Assembly: GCA_009780695.1 (NCBI GenBank)
Contig: WQZN01000001.1
Location: 248,001 to 312,000, forward strand
Direction of reading: 5' to 3'
Origin: Microbacteriaceae bacterium
Lineage (GTDB): Bacteria > Actinomycetota > Actinomycetes > Actinomycetales > Microbacteriaceae
DNA: 64,000 bases
Part shown: in pieces, positions 8,049 to 16,510 of the stretch
Numbering within the stretch: position 1 is the first letter of the stretch
Layout of the letters: every line of letters begins with the position of its first letter
The notes under the pieces: model-generated
The model's database searches: none
Told to the model about the DNA's origin: nothing
What the model saw: only the letters and a program-made list of their open reading frames with translations
Made by a program: the position numbers and the translations under genes

Positions 8049-9302
8049 ATGGCCCTCGGAAACCTCCTCGTCGATCTGCGCCCACTGCGGCGCAGCGTGC
8101 CGTTCCGCCGGCTGTGGGCAGGCAACTCCATCTCGGGCATCGGCAGCGCCATGGCCGCGTTCACGGTGACCTGGCTGGTGTGGTCGCGCACGCACAGCGC
8201 GGCCGCCGTCGGCGCGATCGGCCTTGCACAGCTCGTGCCGATGATCGTGTTCACGCTGCTCGGTGGTCACTGGGCCGACCGCTACGACCGACGCACGCTC
8301 ATCGTCGCCGTGCGCTGGGCCCAGCTCGCCGCGGCCGCGGCGATGACCGTCACCGCGCTCACCACCACGCACGCGGTCTGGGGCTTCTACCTGTTGATCG
8401 CGGTCGAGTCCGCCCTCGTGTCGATCAGCCAGCCCGTGACGCAGGCCTTCGTCGCGACGCTGCTCGACGGCGAACTGCGCTCTGCCGCACTCGCCCTGAA
8501 CCACACCGCCGGGCAGGTGACGGTGCTGCTCGGCCCACTCGCGGCGGGCCTGCTGCTGGCGGCGGCCGGCCCCGGCTGGGCGCTCGTGTTCAACACGTTG
8601 AGCTTCTCCGCGGCCCTCTACGGGGTGTTCGGGCTGCCGCGGCATGATGCGTCGGGCACGAGCGACGCGAAGGAGCAGAGCCGAGCGGATGCCCCGAGCC
8701 CGCTCGCCCAGATCGCCGCCGGCATCCGCTTCGTCACCCGCACCCCGATCGTCGCCGCGCTGCTGCTGGCCGACCTCAACGCGACCGTGCTCGCCATGCC
8801 CGTCGCGCTGTTCCCCGTGCTGAACGCGGAGCGCTTCGGCGGCAGCCCGACCACACTCGGCCTGCTGGCGCCCGCGTTGGGGCTCGGCGGCGTGCTGGCC
8901 GGGTTCCTCTCCGGCCGCATCACCCGCGCGCGTCGCCAGGGCCTCGTCATGGTCGTCGCGAGCGCGGTGTGGGGCCTCGGCATCATGGGCGCCGGCCTGG
9001 TGCCGGGCCTGCCCGCGGTGCTCGCGCTGCTGGCCGTCACCGGGGCGGCGGATGTGGCATCCGTCGTCAGCCGCGCCTCGATCATCCAGGCCGTCACCCC
9101 CGACGGCTACCGCGGCCGCGTGAGCGCGCTCGACTTCCTCGTGGGCGCCGGCGGCCCGAAGCTCGGCGACCTGCGCGCGGGCTTCGTCGCACAGGCGACC
9201 AGCGGCTGGTTCAGCATGGCGATCGGCGGTGCGGTGAGCGCGGTGCTCGCCGTCGTGATCGCGGGCGCGGTGCCCGCGCTGCGCCGCTATCGCGCGGGCT
9301 GA
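8049..9302 (+). CDS. MFS transporter, DHA3-like exporter
   Basis: A 417-residue membrane protein with about 12 hydrophobic segments in two halves, split by a hydrophilic loop near residues 200-220. GGHWADRYDRRTL (about 75-87) is the MFS motif A between TM2 and TM3. The layout resembles the DHA3 group of drug or siderophore exporters (EntS-like), known family knowledge; the substrate is not readable. It follows the kinase gene by 40 nt on the same strand and may be co-transcribed with it. Confidence 0.82.
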   Translation: MALGNLLVDLRPLRRSVPFRRLWAGNSISGIGSAMAAFTVTWLVWSRTHSAAAVGAIGLAQLVPMIVFTLLGGHWADRYDRRTLIVAVRWAQLAAAAAMTVTALTTTHAVWGFYLLIAVESALVSISQPVTQAFVATLLDGELRSAALALNHTAGQVTVLLGPLAAGLLLAAAGPGWALVFNTLSFSAALYGVFGLPRHDASGTSDAKEQSRADAPSPLAQIAAGIRFVTRTPIVAALLLADLNATVLAMPVALFPVLNAERFGGSPTTLGLLAPALGLGGVLAGFLSGRITRARRQGLVMVVASAVWGLGIMGAGLVPGLPAVLALLAVTGAADVASVVSRASIIQAVTPDGYRGRVSALDFLVGAGGPKLGDLRAGFVAQATSGWFSMAIGGAVSAVLAVVIAGAVPALRRYRAG

Positions 9303-9330
9303 GTGGGCCGGAGCAGACGAAGCCGTCCGC

Positions 9331-9361
9331 CGTTCCGGACGCGGCCGTCCATCTCGGAACG
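9331..9361. repeat. short inverted repeat at convergent junction
   Basis: CGTTCCG and CGGAACG arms flank an inner CGGCCG. It lies just 3' of the MFS gene and before a second palindrome. Confidence 0.6.
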
Positions 9362-9379
9362 CGCCGGGCTGCGGCGGCC

Positions 9380-9427
9380 CGGAATCGACAGGACCACCCG
9401 CGCCCGCGGACGGTCTTGTCGATTCCG
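9380..9427. terminator. 48-bp inverted repeat between convergent MFS genes
   Basis: Arms CGGAATCGACAGGACC (9380-9395) and GGTCTTGTCGATTCCG (9412-9427) pair at 15 of 16 positions. The position between two convergent stops suggests a bidirectional terminator. Confidence 0.7.
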
Positions 9428-9440
9428 ACACGAAGCCGGC

Positions 9441-10760
9441 TCAGACGGATGCCTCAACCGAGGCATCCGCACCAGCCGGGTCTGCGACCTCCGCTCCGTC
9501 CCACTCGATCAGGTCGTCGGCCCAGGTCTCGGGCGTGCCGATGCGCCTGATCTCCTTGACGAATGCGATGAGCACGACGCCCGCGGCCAGACCGGCGGCG
9601 AAGATCCACAGGGTCGGCTGGATCCCGAGGTGCGCAAGCACCGCGCCGGCGATCACCGGCGCGATCGGCGCGACCGCGAGATAGCCGAGCGACGACACCG
9701 AGTTGACGCGGCCCTGCAGCGCATCGGGCACGATCGCCGCGACGTAGCCCCCGATACCCGAGTTGACGGCCGGCAACAGCACGAAGCCGATTGCCGAGAA
9801 CAGGAGGTAGCCCGCATAGGAGTGCACCACGGCCATGCCGAGGAAGGCCGCCGCGGCGACGGCCAGGCCGACGATCGCCAGCGGGCCCGCCGGCGCGCGC
9901 TTCATGAGCGGTGCCGCGATCACCGAGCCGAGCAGCATGCCGGCCCCCGCGACGGAGTCGAGCAGGCCGATGAGCAACGGCAGGGTGTGCGTCTGCACGA
10001 GCTGCAGGTTGATCGCGATGAGCGCGCCGTTCACCGTCAGGTTGAGAAGCATGATCAGCCAGAGCGAGGTGCGCAGCAGCGGCATGCCGGCGACGAAGCG
10101 GATGCCTTCCTTCAGCTGCTCGAGCGGGCGGCCCCGTCGCGCCGCGGCGCGGTCGCCGTTGAGCGGTCGGCGCACGAAGGCGGTGCACACCAGCACCGCC
10201 GCGTGGCCCACGGCGCCGGCGATGAAGGGCACCGTGCGGGCGACGGCGTAGAGCGCGCCGCCGGCCGGAGCCCCGACGAGCGCGGCGACGGCGCTGCGGC
10301 CCTGCACGGCCGCCATCGCCGGCGCCAGCTGGTCGGGTCGGATGACAGCCCGGATCGCCCCGACCTCTGCTGCGTTGAACACCGCGGTCACGACCGAGAC
10401 GCCGAACAGCGCGACGGCGAGCTGCCAGGCCGTGAGGATGCCGGCGACCCCGGCCACCGCGGCGAAGCCCCACAGCACCGTGCCGACCGCCGCAGCCGCC
10501 ATCAGCAGCCGCCGCCGGTCGACGCGGTCGGCGACCACGCCCGCCGGGAGCGTCGCAAACAGGCTGCCGACCTCGCCGACGGCCGCGACGACCCCGGCGA
10601 GCACGACCGAGCCGGTGAGGCCGAAGGCGACGAGCGGCACCGCGAAGGCACCGATGCCCTCGCCGACGATCTGGGTCGTCTTCCCCGACATGAGCAGCAT
10701 GTAGGGGGTGTTGCGCAACAGTGTGGCGTGCCGCCCGGCATCCGTCGTTCTCTCGTTCAT
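9441..10760 (-). CDS. MFS transporter, regulated by the divergent ArsR-type gene
   Basis: A 439-residue MFS protein with about 12 membrane segments. LPAGVVADRVDRRRLL (about 72-87) is motif A, and a basic loop (RPLNGDRAAARRGR) separates the halves. It fits the DHA3 exporter group, as does the gene at 8049. The ATG at 10760 has TAGAGT 6 nt upstream, so the mRNA is probably leaderless. Palindromic ATTGCGCAAT sites between this gene and the divergent regulator at 10841 suggest that the regulator represses it. Substrate unknown. Confidence 0.85.
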   Translation of the reverse strand: MNERTTDAGRHATLLRNTPYMLLMSGKTTQIVGEGIGAFAVPLVAFGLTGSVVLAGVVAAVGEVGSLFATLPAGVVADRVDRRRLLMAAAAVGTVLWGFAAVAGVAGILTAWQLAVALFGVSVVTAVFNAAEVGAIRAVIRPDQLAPAMAAVQGRSAVAALVGAPAGGALYAVARTVPFIAGAVGHAAVLVCTAFVRRPLNGDRAAARRGRPLEQLKEGIRFVAGMPLLRTSLWLIMLLNLTVNGALIAINLQLVQTHTLPLLIGLLDSVAGAGMLLGSVIAAPLMKRAPAGPLAIVGLAVAAAAFLGMAVVHSYAGYLLFSAIGFVLLPAVNSGIGGYVAAIVPDALQGRVNSVSSLGYLAVAPIAPVIAGAVLAHLGIQPTLWIFAAGLAAGVVLIAFVKEIRRIGTPETWADDLIEWDGAEVADPAGADASVEASV

Positions 10761-10766
10761 GCCGTG

Positions 10767-10772
10767 ACTCTA
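10767..10772 (-). promoter_or_regulatory. -10 box of the MFS gene
   Basis: Minus-strand TAGAGT, 6 nt before the ATG at 10760. Confidence 0.55.
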
Positions 10773-10786
10773 GATTCGCAACATTA

Positions 10787-10810
10787 ATTGCGCAATATTG
10801 ATTGCGCAAT
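10787..10810. promoter_or_regulatory. twin operator in divergent promoter
   Basis: Two copies of the perfect palindrome ATTGCGCAAT, at 10787-10796 and 10801-10810, lie between the MFS gene and the ArsR-type gene. They sit where the -35 boxes of both leaderless promoters would be, so binding should repress both. Confidence 0.75.
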
Positions 10811-10828
10811 TGATCGTGCGGATGTTGC

Positions 10829-10834
10829 TAGTCT
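10829..10834 (+). promoter_or_regulatory. -10 box of the ArsR-type gene
   Basis: TAGTCT, 6 nt before the ATG at 10841. Confidence 0.55.
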
Positions 10835-10840
10835 CTCGGC

Positions 10841-11440
10841 ATGGCCGATCACGACCCCGACGCCCGCTGGGACGCACCGCCGCTGAAGGTGACGGACGCC
10901 GGCATGCTGCGCGCCTTCGCACACCCTGTGCGGCAACGGATCCTGCGCGAGCTGGCCGTGCGCAACCACGCCCGCGCCGCCGACCTGGCGCAGTGGCTCG
11001 GCGAGCCCGCCAACGCGCTGAGCTTCCACCTGCGCACGCTCGCGAAAGCGGGACTCATCCGCGAGCTGCCCGAGAAGGCGCGCGACAAGCGCGACCGAGT
11101 ATGGGAACTCGCGAACCACGGCGGCTTCCAATTCGACAACGTGGCGACCGACCCCGCGACATCGCGACTGATCGGCGAGCGCATCGACTGGCTGCGACAG
11201 CTCGTGGGCGGCGAGCTCGACTCGGAGCAGACGGTCTCGGCCGTGCAGTTCGCGGGCGCCCTGCTCACCAAGCAGGAGGCCCAGCAGATGGCGGACGAGC
11301 TCGGCGCGGTCGTCACCAAGTGGCGCAAGCGCGGTGCGGCGAAGACAGAAGCCGACCCCCACAGCCCCGACCGCGTCGACCATTCGGTGCTGTTCGCGCT
11401 CGGCGGGAACAAGAAGCCCGTCACCCGCACGGATGCCTGA
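10841..11440 (+). CDS. ArsR-type winged-helix regulator
   Basis: A 199-residue DNA-binding protein. Residues about 20-85 form an ArsR/HTH_20-like winged helix (FAHPVRQRILRELA, then DLAQWLGEPANALSFHLRTL as recognition region, then wing). No cysteine-rich metal site is seen, so metal sensing is unlikely. Residues 100-199 form a helical C-terminal region of unknown ligand. It is divergent from the exporter at 9441-10760 with two palindromic operators between them, so it most likely represses that exporter and itself. Confidence 0.85.
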   Translation: MADHDPDARWDAPPLKVTDAGMLRAFAHPVRQRILRELAVRNHARAADLAQWLGEPANALSFHLRTLAKAGLIRELPEKARDKRDRVWELANHGGFQFDNVATDPATSRLIGERIDWLRQLVGGELDSEQTVSAVQFAGALLTKQEAQQMADELGAVVTKWRKRGAAKTEADPHSPDRVDHSVLFALGGNKKPVTRTDA

Positions 11441-11488
11441 AACCGGTCCCCATATCGAAAACCCAGCCAGTTCTGGTTGACTTGTCTT

Positions 11489-12367
11489 GTGTTGGCTTGG
11501 GTGGAGTCTCCTTTCCAGCTGCTGAGCGCCGTCGAATGGGCGCACGCAGCGGGTCGGCGCATCTCCATCGCCATGCGCCTCAGCGGCCCTCAGATGGAGA
11601 AGACCGCCGCCGAGCTGTTGCGCCGCGGCGCTCCCGTCGACGAGATCACGCCGTGGGTCGGCATTCCGCGGTCGAAGCTGTCCGACGACAAGGAATGGCT
11701 GATCGGCGACGGTTTCAGCGGCCAGTTCCGCATGGTCGCCTCGGTACTCAAGCCCAAGCGCATCGTCCTGCTCGACGATGGCGCGAACACCCTCGCTCTC
11801 GCGGACGCCCTGCTCGACCGCACCCCGTTCCGCCGCCCGCGGCGCACCGAAGGCCGCCTCACGCGGTTCCTCGGGGATGTCGCCCGGCACCGCATGCAGA
11901 CCCTCGCCGGTCATGAGGCCCTCGAGCTCTTCACGGTCTTCCCACTCGGCGAGCAGCGCGTCGAGGCGCTCAGCGCCCGCGGCATCCGCACGCTCCGCCA
12001 CGACTTCGGCTGGACACGCGACGCGGCGAGCCCCATCGACCTGCCGAGCGACCGCATCCTGCTCGGCAGCGCCCGGCCGACCGACGGGCTCGTCACCGTG
12101 CCCGACTACCTGCGCTGGGTCTCGACCCAGGCGCAGGAGGCGCCCGTCGTCTATCTGCCGCACCGGCGCGAGCTGCCCGACGTGCTGGCCGCGTTGCGGA
12201 ACATGGCCGGGGTCGAGGTGCTCGAGACGGGTCTTCCGGTCGAGCTCGTGCTCGCCGGCATCCACCGCCCGCTCGAGTTCGTGACCCTGCAGTCGAGCGC
12301 CGCGACGACCCTCGAGCTGCTGCTCGCCGGCACGGGCAGCGAGTTCCGCGAGTCGGTTCTGGCCTAG
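11489..12367 (+). CDS. protein recalling polysialyltransferase-type glycosyltransferases
   Basis: A 292-residue cytoplasmic protein. The opening ESPFQLLSAVEW and the central IVLLDDGANTLALAD recall the alpha-2,8-polysialyltransferase/capsule polymerase family, where LDDG and a nearby Thr are conserved; this is a weak similarity judged by eye. The start is taken as GTG 11489 because TTGACT lies exactly 6 nt before it, as in other leaderless genes here; TTG 11477 is an in-frame alternative. No other capsule genes are nearby. Treat the function as unknown. Confidence 0.6.
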   Translation: MLAWVESPFQLLSAVEWAHAAGRRISIAMRLSGPQMEKTAAELLRRGAPVDEITPWVGIPRSKLSDDKEWLIGDGFSGQFRMVASVLKPKRIVLLDDGANTLALADALLDRTPFRRPRRTEGRLTRFLGDVARHRMQTLAGHEALELFTVFPLGEQRVEALSARGIRTLRHDFGWTRDAASPIDLPSDRILLGSARPTDGLVTVPDYLRWVSTQAQEAPVVYLPHRRELPDVLAALRNMAGVEVLETGLPVELVLAGIHRPLEFVTLQSSAATTLELLLAGTGSEFRESVLA

Positions 12368-12384
12368 CCCGGCGCCCTCCGGGC
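12367..12384 (+). terminator. GC hairpin after the glycosyltransferase-like gene
   Basis: GCCCGG, 6-nt loop, CCGGGC begins at the last base of the stop codon. No T-run follows. Confidence 0.45.
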
Positions 12385-12458
12385 GATCGGCCGGCATGCC
12401 GACCTGCGGATATGCCCGCTTCTGTGGCTTTGCGTGGCTTCTGCACCGGCCCCGCGGC

Positions 12459-12464
12459 TAGACT
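12459..12464 (+). promoter_or_regulatory. -10 box of the DeoR-type gene
   Basis: TAGACT, 6 nt before the ATG at 12471; no ribosome site. It is one of the clearest leaderless promoters in the window. Confidence 0.6.
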
Positions 12465-12470
12465 CGCGCC

Positions 12471-13238
12471 ATGTCGCTGTTCTCCATCGAGCGCCGCAAG
12501 GTCATCGTCGACCATGCCCGGTCGACCGGTCGCGCCGATGTGGCGGAGCTGTCGAAGCTGCTCGGCGTCTCGGCCGAGACCGTGCGCCGCGACCTCACCA
12601 CGCTGGAGAAGTCCGGTCTGCTGCGGCGCGTGCACGGCGGCGCGGTGCCGGTCGAGCGGCTGTCGTTCGAGTCCGACCTGGCGACCCGCAGCACGCGCAT
12701 GATCGAAGAGAAGGAGCGCGTCGCCCAGGCCACCCTCGAACGCCTCGAGAACGCCGAGGCCATCTACATCGACGAGGGCGCGATCTTCCAGCTGCTCGCC
12801 GACCGGCTGTTCCCGGCCGGCCCGACGACCGTGGTCACGAACTCGCTCGCCATCGCCGTCTCGCTCGCGGGCCGGCCGAACATCGAGGTCATCGCGCTCG
12901 GCGGGCGCGTGCGCCCCAAGACGCTCGGCGCCGTCGACTTCTGGGCCGTCGAGATGCTCGAGACCATGGTGCTCGACCTCGCGATCATCGGCGCCAACGG
13001 CATCTCGGTGAAGCGCGGCGCGACCGTGCCGGACGCGGCGATCGCCGAGGTCAAGGGAGCGGCCATGAAGCAGTCGCGGCGCAGCATCCTCATCGCCGAC
13101 CACTCGAAGGTCGGCGCCGATTCCTTCGTCCGCTTCGCCGACCTCGCCGATTTCGAGGCCTTCATCACGGATGACGGCGTGAGCGACGAGCACTCCGCCG
13201 AGCTGCGCGCCGCGGGCGTCGACCTCGTTCTGGCCTGA
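12471..13238 (+). CDS. DeoR/GlpR-family sugar regulator
   Basis: A 255-residue repressor-type protein. Residues 1-55 form the DeoR helix-turn-helix (RRKVIVDHARSTGRADVAEL, LGVSAETVRRDLTTLE), and about 75-235 the DeoRC sugar-phosphate sensor domain (DEGAIFQLLADRL, TNSLAIA, IGANGIS, ADHSKVG). The family usually senses phosphorylated sugars and controls sugar or polyol genes. The convergent gene is a mannitol-dehydrogenase family enzyme, followed by a sugar ABC importer, so it probably controls that locus. Confidence 0.88.
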   Translation: MSLFSIERRKVIVDHARSTGRADVAELSKLLGVSAETVRRDLTTLEKSGLLRRVHGGAVPVERLSFESDLATRSTRMIEEKERVAQATLERLENAEAIYIDEGAIFQLLADRLFPAGPTTVVTNSLAIAVSLAGRPNIEVIALGGRVRPKTLGAVDFWAVEMLETMVLDLAIIGANGISVKRGATVPDAAIAEVKGAAMKQSRRSILIADHSKVGADSFVRFADLADFEAFITDDGVSDEHSAELRAAGVDLVLA

Positions 13239-13261
13239 GCCCCACACCACCTCACCCCACC

Positions 13262-13318
13262 CGCGGCGTCAGTTGATGCGGGAAAGCCCGCGCGGTTCCC
13301 ACATCAACTGACGCCGCG
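13262..13318. repeat. GCGGCGTCA palindrome, copy 1
   Basis: Arms of 23 bp (CGCGGCGTCAGTTGATG...) match at 22 positions. It forms a tandem pair with 13335-13393 in the convergent junction between the DeoR-type gene and the mannitol dehydrogenase gene. Confidence 0.9.
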
Positions 13319-13334
13319 CGAACCGGGGCCCTTC

Positions 13335-13393
13335 CCGCGGCGTCGCAAAATGATGGAACAGTGCCGTGATTACGGCGCTTTGCGACGCCGCGG
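13335..13393. repeat. GCGGCGTC palindrome, copy 2
   Basis: Perfect 15-bp arms, CCGCGGCGTCGCAAA and its complement, with a second stem inside (GTGCCGT/ACGGCGC). It lies 16 nt after copy 1. Confidence 0.9.
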
Positions 13394-13449
13394 CAAGGGG
13401 CGCGACACGAAGCCGGCGGGCGCTGAGCCCAGCGGAATTGGCCGCGCCC

Positions 13450-14928
13450 TCAGTCGAGCAGCTCGCGCAGGGCCGCCTGGGCCCCGCGCGCATGCAGGGC
13501 GTCGAGGGCGCGCACGTAGGGCACGGTGAACGCCGGCTCGCCCGCGAGCGGGCCGAACAGGCTCTCGTCGCGCAGGAACGCGACCGGGTCGCCGGCCTGG
13601 GCGAGCGCCGCGGCGTGCCGGGAGTCGGCGAGGCGGTCGACGATGGTGAGCGGATGCCCCGCCTCGTCCACCCCCTCGGCGTAGCGCGCCCAGCTCGCGA
13701 CGACCGCGGCGGCGGCATCCACCTCTCCGCCCTCGGCGATCTGCTCGCGCACCACCGGCACGAGCCACTTCGGGATGCGGTCGGACGACTCGGCGGCGAG
13801 CCGGGCGAGCGTGTCGCGCACGTGCTCGTTGCCGAAGCGCTCGACGAGCTCGGCGGTGTACTCGTCGAGGTCGACCCCGGGCACGGGGTGCAGGGTGAGG
13901 CGCGCCTCGCGATCCCAGTAGCGGCGCAGCAACGCGACGAACAGCGGGTCGCGCGCGGCCTCGTGCGCGAAGGTGTAGCCCGCCAGGATGCCGAAGTAGG
14001 CGATCGCCTGGTGGCCGACGTTGAGCAGGCGCAGCTTCATGAGCTCATAGGGCTCGACATCCGCAACGACCTGCACGCCGACGGTCTCGTAGGCGGGGCG
14101 GCCGAGGCCGAAGCCGTCCTCGAGCACCCACTGCTCGAAGGGCTCGGCGACCACCGGCCAGGCATCTTCGATGCCCCATTCGCTCGCGATGAGCGCGCGG
14201 TCGTCATCGGTCGTGGCCGGCGTGATGCGGTCGACCATCGAGTTCGGGAAGCGCACCTCGGTCGCGATCCAGTCGGCGAGCGCGGCATCCTTCAGGCCCG
14301 CGAAGGCCGTGAACACGCGGCGGGCCATGTCGCCGTTGCCGGGCACGTTGTCGCACGACATCACGGTGAAGGGCGGGATGCCGCGCTCACGGCGCAGCGC
14401 GAGCCCGGCCACGACGAGCCCGAAGACCGTCCGCGGCAGGGCGCCCGGGGCGAGGTCGGCCTGCACCGCCGGGTTCCCGGCGTCGAACTCGCCCGTGATC
14501 TGGTCGAAGTTGTAGCCGCCTTCGGTGATCGTGAGGGACACGACGCGCACGGCGGGGTCGGCGAGCTTCTCGACGACCGCCTGCGGGTCGTCGGGCGCGA
14601 GCAGATAGTCGACGATCGAGCCGATGACGCGCGGCTCGAGGGTGCCGTCGGGGTGCTTGAGCACGAGCGTGTAGAGGTGGTCCTGATCTTCGAGCGCCTG
14701 CTTCATGCGCCGGTCGGCCTCGAGCACGCCGACCCCGCAGATGCCCCAGCTCGCCGCGTCGCCGACGCCCGCCTCGAGCAGCCGGTCGACGTACATCGCC
14801 TGGTGCGCGCGGTGGAAGCCGCCGACGCCGAAGTGGACGATGCCCGCGGTGATCGCGGTGCGGTCGTAGTGGGGGACGGCCACGGGGGCGGGCAGCGCGG
14901 CGAGCGCCGCGGCAGTGAGACGGACCAT
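13450..14928 (-). CDS. mannitol dehydrogenase family protein (polyol/fructuronate reductase)
   Basis: A 492-residue NAD-dependent long-chain dehydrogenase that interconverts a polyol or aldonate and its keto form, such as mannitol/fructose or mannonate/fructuronate. Seen: VHFGVGGFHRAHQA (about 30-43), SLTITEGGY, and KLRLLNVGHQAIAYFG, which carries the Lys-x5-Asn-x2-His catalytic pattern of the family. ATG 14928 is chosen for its ribosome site (GAGAGG). It is divergent from the ABC importer at 15143, so the two probably share an operator. Exact substrate is not decidable. Confidence 0.9.
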   Translation of the reverse strand: MVRLTAAALAALPAPVAVPHYDRTAITAGIVHFGVGGFHRAHQAMYVDRLLEAGVGDAASWGICGVGVLEADRRMKQALEDQDHLYTLVLKHPDGTLEPRVIGSIVDYLLAPDDPQAVVEKLADPAVRVVSLTITEGGYNFDQITGEFDAGNPAVQADLAPGALPRTVFGLVVAGLALRRERGIPPFTVMSCDNVPGNGDMARRVFTAFAGLKDAALADWIATEVRFPNSMVDRITPATTDDDRALIASEWGIEDAWPVVAEPFEQWVLEDGFGLGRPAYETVGVQVVADVEPYELMKLRLLNVGHQAIAYFGILAGYTFAHEAARDPLFVALLRRYWDREARLTLHPVPGVDLDEYTAELVERFGNEHVRDTLARLAAESSDRIPKWLVPVVREQIAEGGEVDAAAAVVASWARYAEGVDEAGHPLTIVDRLADSRHAAALAQAGDPVAFLRDESLFGPLAGEPAFTVPYVRALDALHARGAQAALRELLD

Positions 14929-15017
14929 GGAAACCTCTCTCGTCGTCATCGACATGCTCAGCCTGCCCGAACATGCCCGCTTGCGCAATCAGTTGGTGGC
15001 TTTTTGCCCGTTTTGGC

Positions 15018-15042
15018 TTGCACAAGTGGGGAATCCGTGCAA
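15018..15042. promoter_or_regulatory. candidate operator for the polyol locus
   Basis: TTGCAC (15018-15023) and GTGCAA (15037-15042) are inverted with a 13-nt spacer, in the 214-nt divergent region between the dehydrogenase and the ABC genes. A palindromic TTGCGCAA near 14991 may be a further site. Binding by the DeoR-type protein is inference. Confidence 0.4.
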
Positions 15043-15142
15043 ATCTGCTCATCGCAGGCCCCGGATTCTCACGAACCCTCGGCCTTTCACAGCGAAGTGG
15101 GCATTGGCGCCGACCTCGCGTGAGCAACACGAGAGGACGAAG

Positions 15143-16510
15143 GTGCCCCACACGAGAAGAAGGCGGCGCATCACCGGCGTCGCGGCCCTCGCCGTCGCTT
15201 CCGCCGCAGCGGTCGGTCTGACCGGCTGCACCGGCGCCGGCGCCTGGCTGTCCGGCGGCAGCCACGACACCATCAACGTGCTGATGGTCAACAACCCCCA
15301 GATGATCGACCTCGAGACGATCACCGCCAAGGACTTCACGGCGAAGACCGGCATCAAGGTCAACTACACCGTGCTGCCCGAGGACAGCCTGCGCGCCAAG
15401 GCGAACCAGGAGTTCGCCGCACAGGCCGGGCAGTACGACGTCGCGACGATCAGCAACTACGAGGTGCCGTTCTACGCCGCGAACCACTGGCTCGAGCCGC
15501 TCGACGACAACGTCGCCGCCGACCCCGCGTTCGATCAGCCCGACATCCTGAAGCCCGTTCAGGACGCGCTCAGCGCGGGCGGCCACATCTACGCCGAGCC
15601 GTTCTACGCCGAGTCGTCGATGGTCTACTACCGCAAGGACCTGTTCCAGAAGGCCGGCCTCACGATGCCCGCGCACCCCACCTGGCAGCAGATCGCCGGC
15701 TTCGCGGCGAAGCTCGACGGCGCCGAGCCCGGCATGAAGGGCATCTGCCTGCGCGGCCAGCCCGGCTGGGGCCAGATCCTCGCGCCCCTCACGACGGTCG
15801 TGAACACCATGGGCGGCACCTGGTGGGATGCCAAGTGGAACGCGGGCGTGACGCAGCCCGGCTTCGCCGACGCGGTGAAGTTCTACGTGAACCTGCTGCA
15901 GCAGCACGGCGAGGCGGGCGCGGCCCAGGCCGGCTACACCGAGTGCCTCAACGACATGAGCCAGAGCAAGGTCGCCATGTGGTACGACGCCACCGCGGCG
16001 GCGGGCTCGCTCGAGGCATCCGATTCGCCGGTCAAGGGCAAGATCGGCTACGCGCCGGCGCCCGTCGACAAGACGCAGAACTCCGGCTGGCTGTTCAGCT
16101 GGGCATGGGGCGTCGAGAAGGCGAGCCAGAAGCAGGCGGATGCCGAGAAGTTCATCGAGTGGGCGTCCGGCCCCGGCTACCTCACCCTCGCCGCGAAGCA
16201 GTTCGGCTGGGCGCAGGTGCCCCCGGGCACGCGCGCCTCGCTATACGCGAACCCCGACTACCAGAAGAGCGCCGGGGCCTTCTCCGAGCAGGTGCACACG
16301 GCGATCGAGAGCGCCCAGCCGAGCGACCCGGGCGTGCAGAAGCGCCCGGCCGCCGGCATCCAGTTCGTCGCCATCCCCGAGTTCGCGGCATTCGGCACGG
16401 ATGCCTCACAGGCCTTCAGCAGCGCGATCGCCGGCAAGGAGTCGGTCACGCAGGCCCTGCACGACGTGCAGGCCGAGGCGCAGCAGGTCGGAAGGAAGTA
16501 CCAGAAGTGA
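15143..16510 (+). CDS. sugar/polyol ABC transporter substrate-binding lipoprotein
   Basis: Extracellular solute-binding protein (family 1), 455 residues. A lipoprotein signal is clear: five arginines at 5-9, hydrophobic core, and lipobox LTGC with Cys29 as the lipid site. The mature part has the SBP pattern (INVLMVNNP, DFTAKTGIKVNYTVLPEDSL, YDVATISNYEVPFYA). The GTG at 15143 has GAGAGGA upstream. The permease gene overlaps its stop by 4 nt. With the mannitol-dehydrogenase neighbour, a polyol such as mannitol or sorbitol is the likely ligand. Confidence 0.92.
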   Translation: MPHTRRRRRITGVAALAVASAAAVGLTGCTGAGAWLSGGSHDTINVLMVNNPQMIDLETITAKDFTAKTGIKVNYTVLPEDSLRAKANQEFAAQAGQYDVATISNYEVPFYAANHWLEPLDDNVAADPAFDQPDILKPVQDALSAGGHIYAEPFYAESSMVYYRKDLFQKAGLTMPAHPTWQQIAGFAAKLDGAEPGMKGICLRGQPGWGQILAPLTTVVNTMGGTWWDAKWNAGVTQPGFADAVKFYVNLLQQHGEAGAAQAGYTECLNDMSQSKVAMWYDATAAAGSLEASDSPVKGKIGYAPAPVDKTQNSGWLFSWAWGVEKASQKQADAEKFIEWASGPGYLTLAAKQFGWAQVPPGTRASLYANPDYQKSAGAFSEQVHTAIESAQPSDPGVQKRPAAGIQFVAIPEFAAFGTDASQAFSSAIAGKESVTQALHDVQAEAQQVGRKYQK

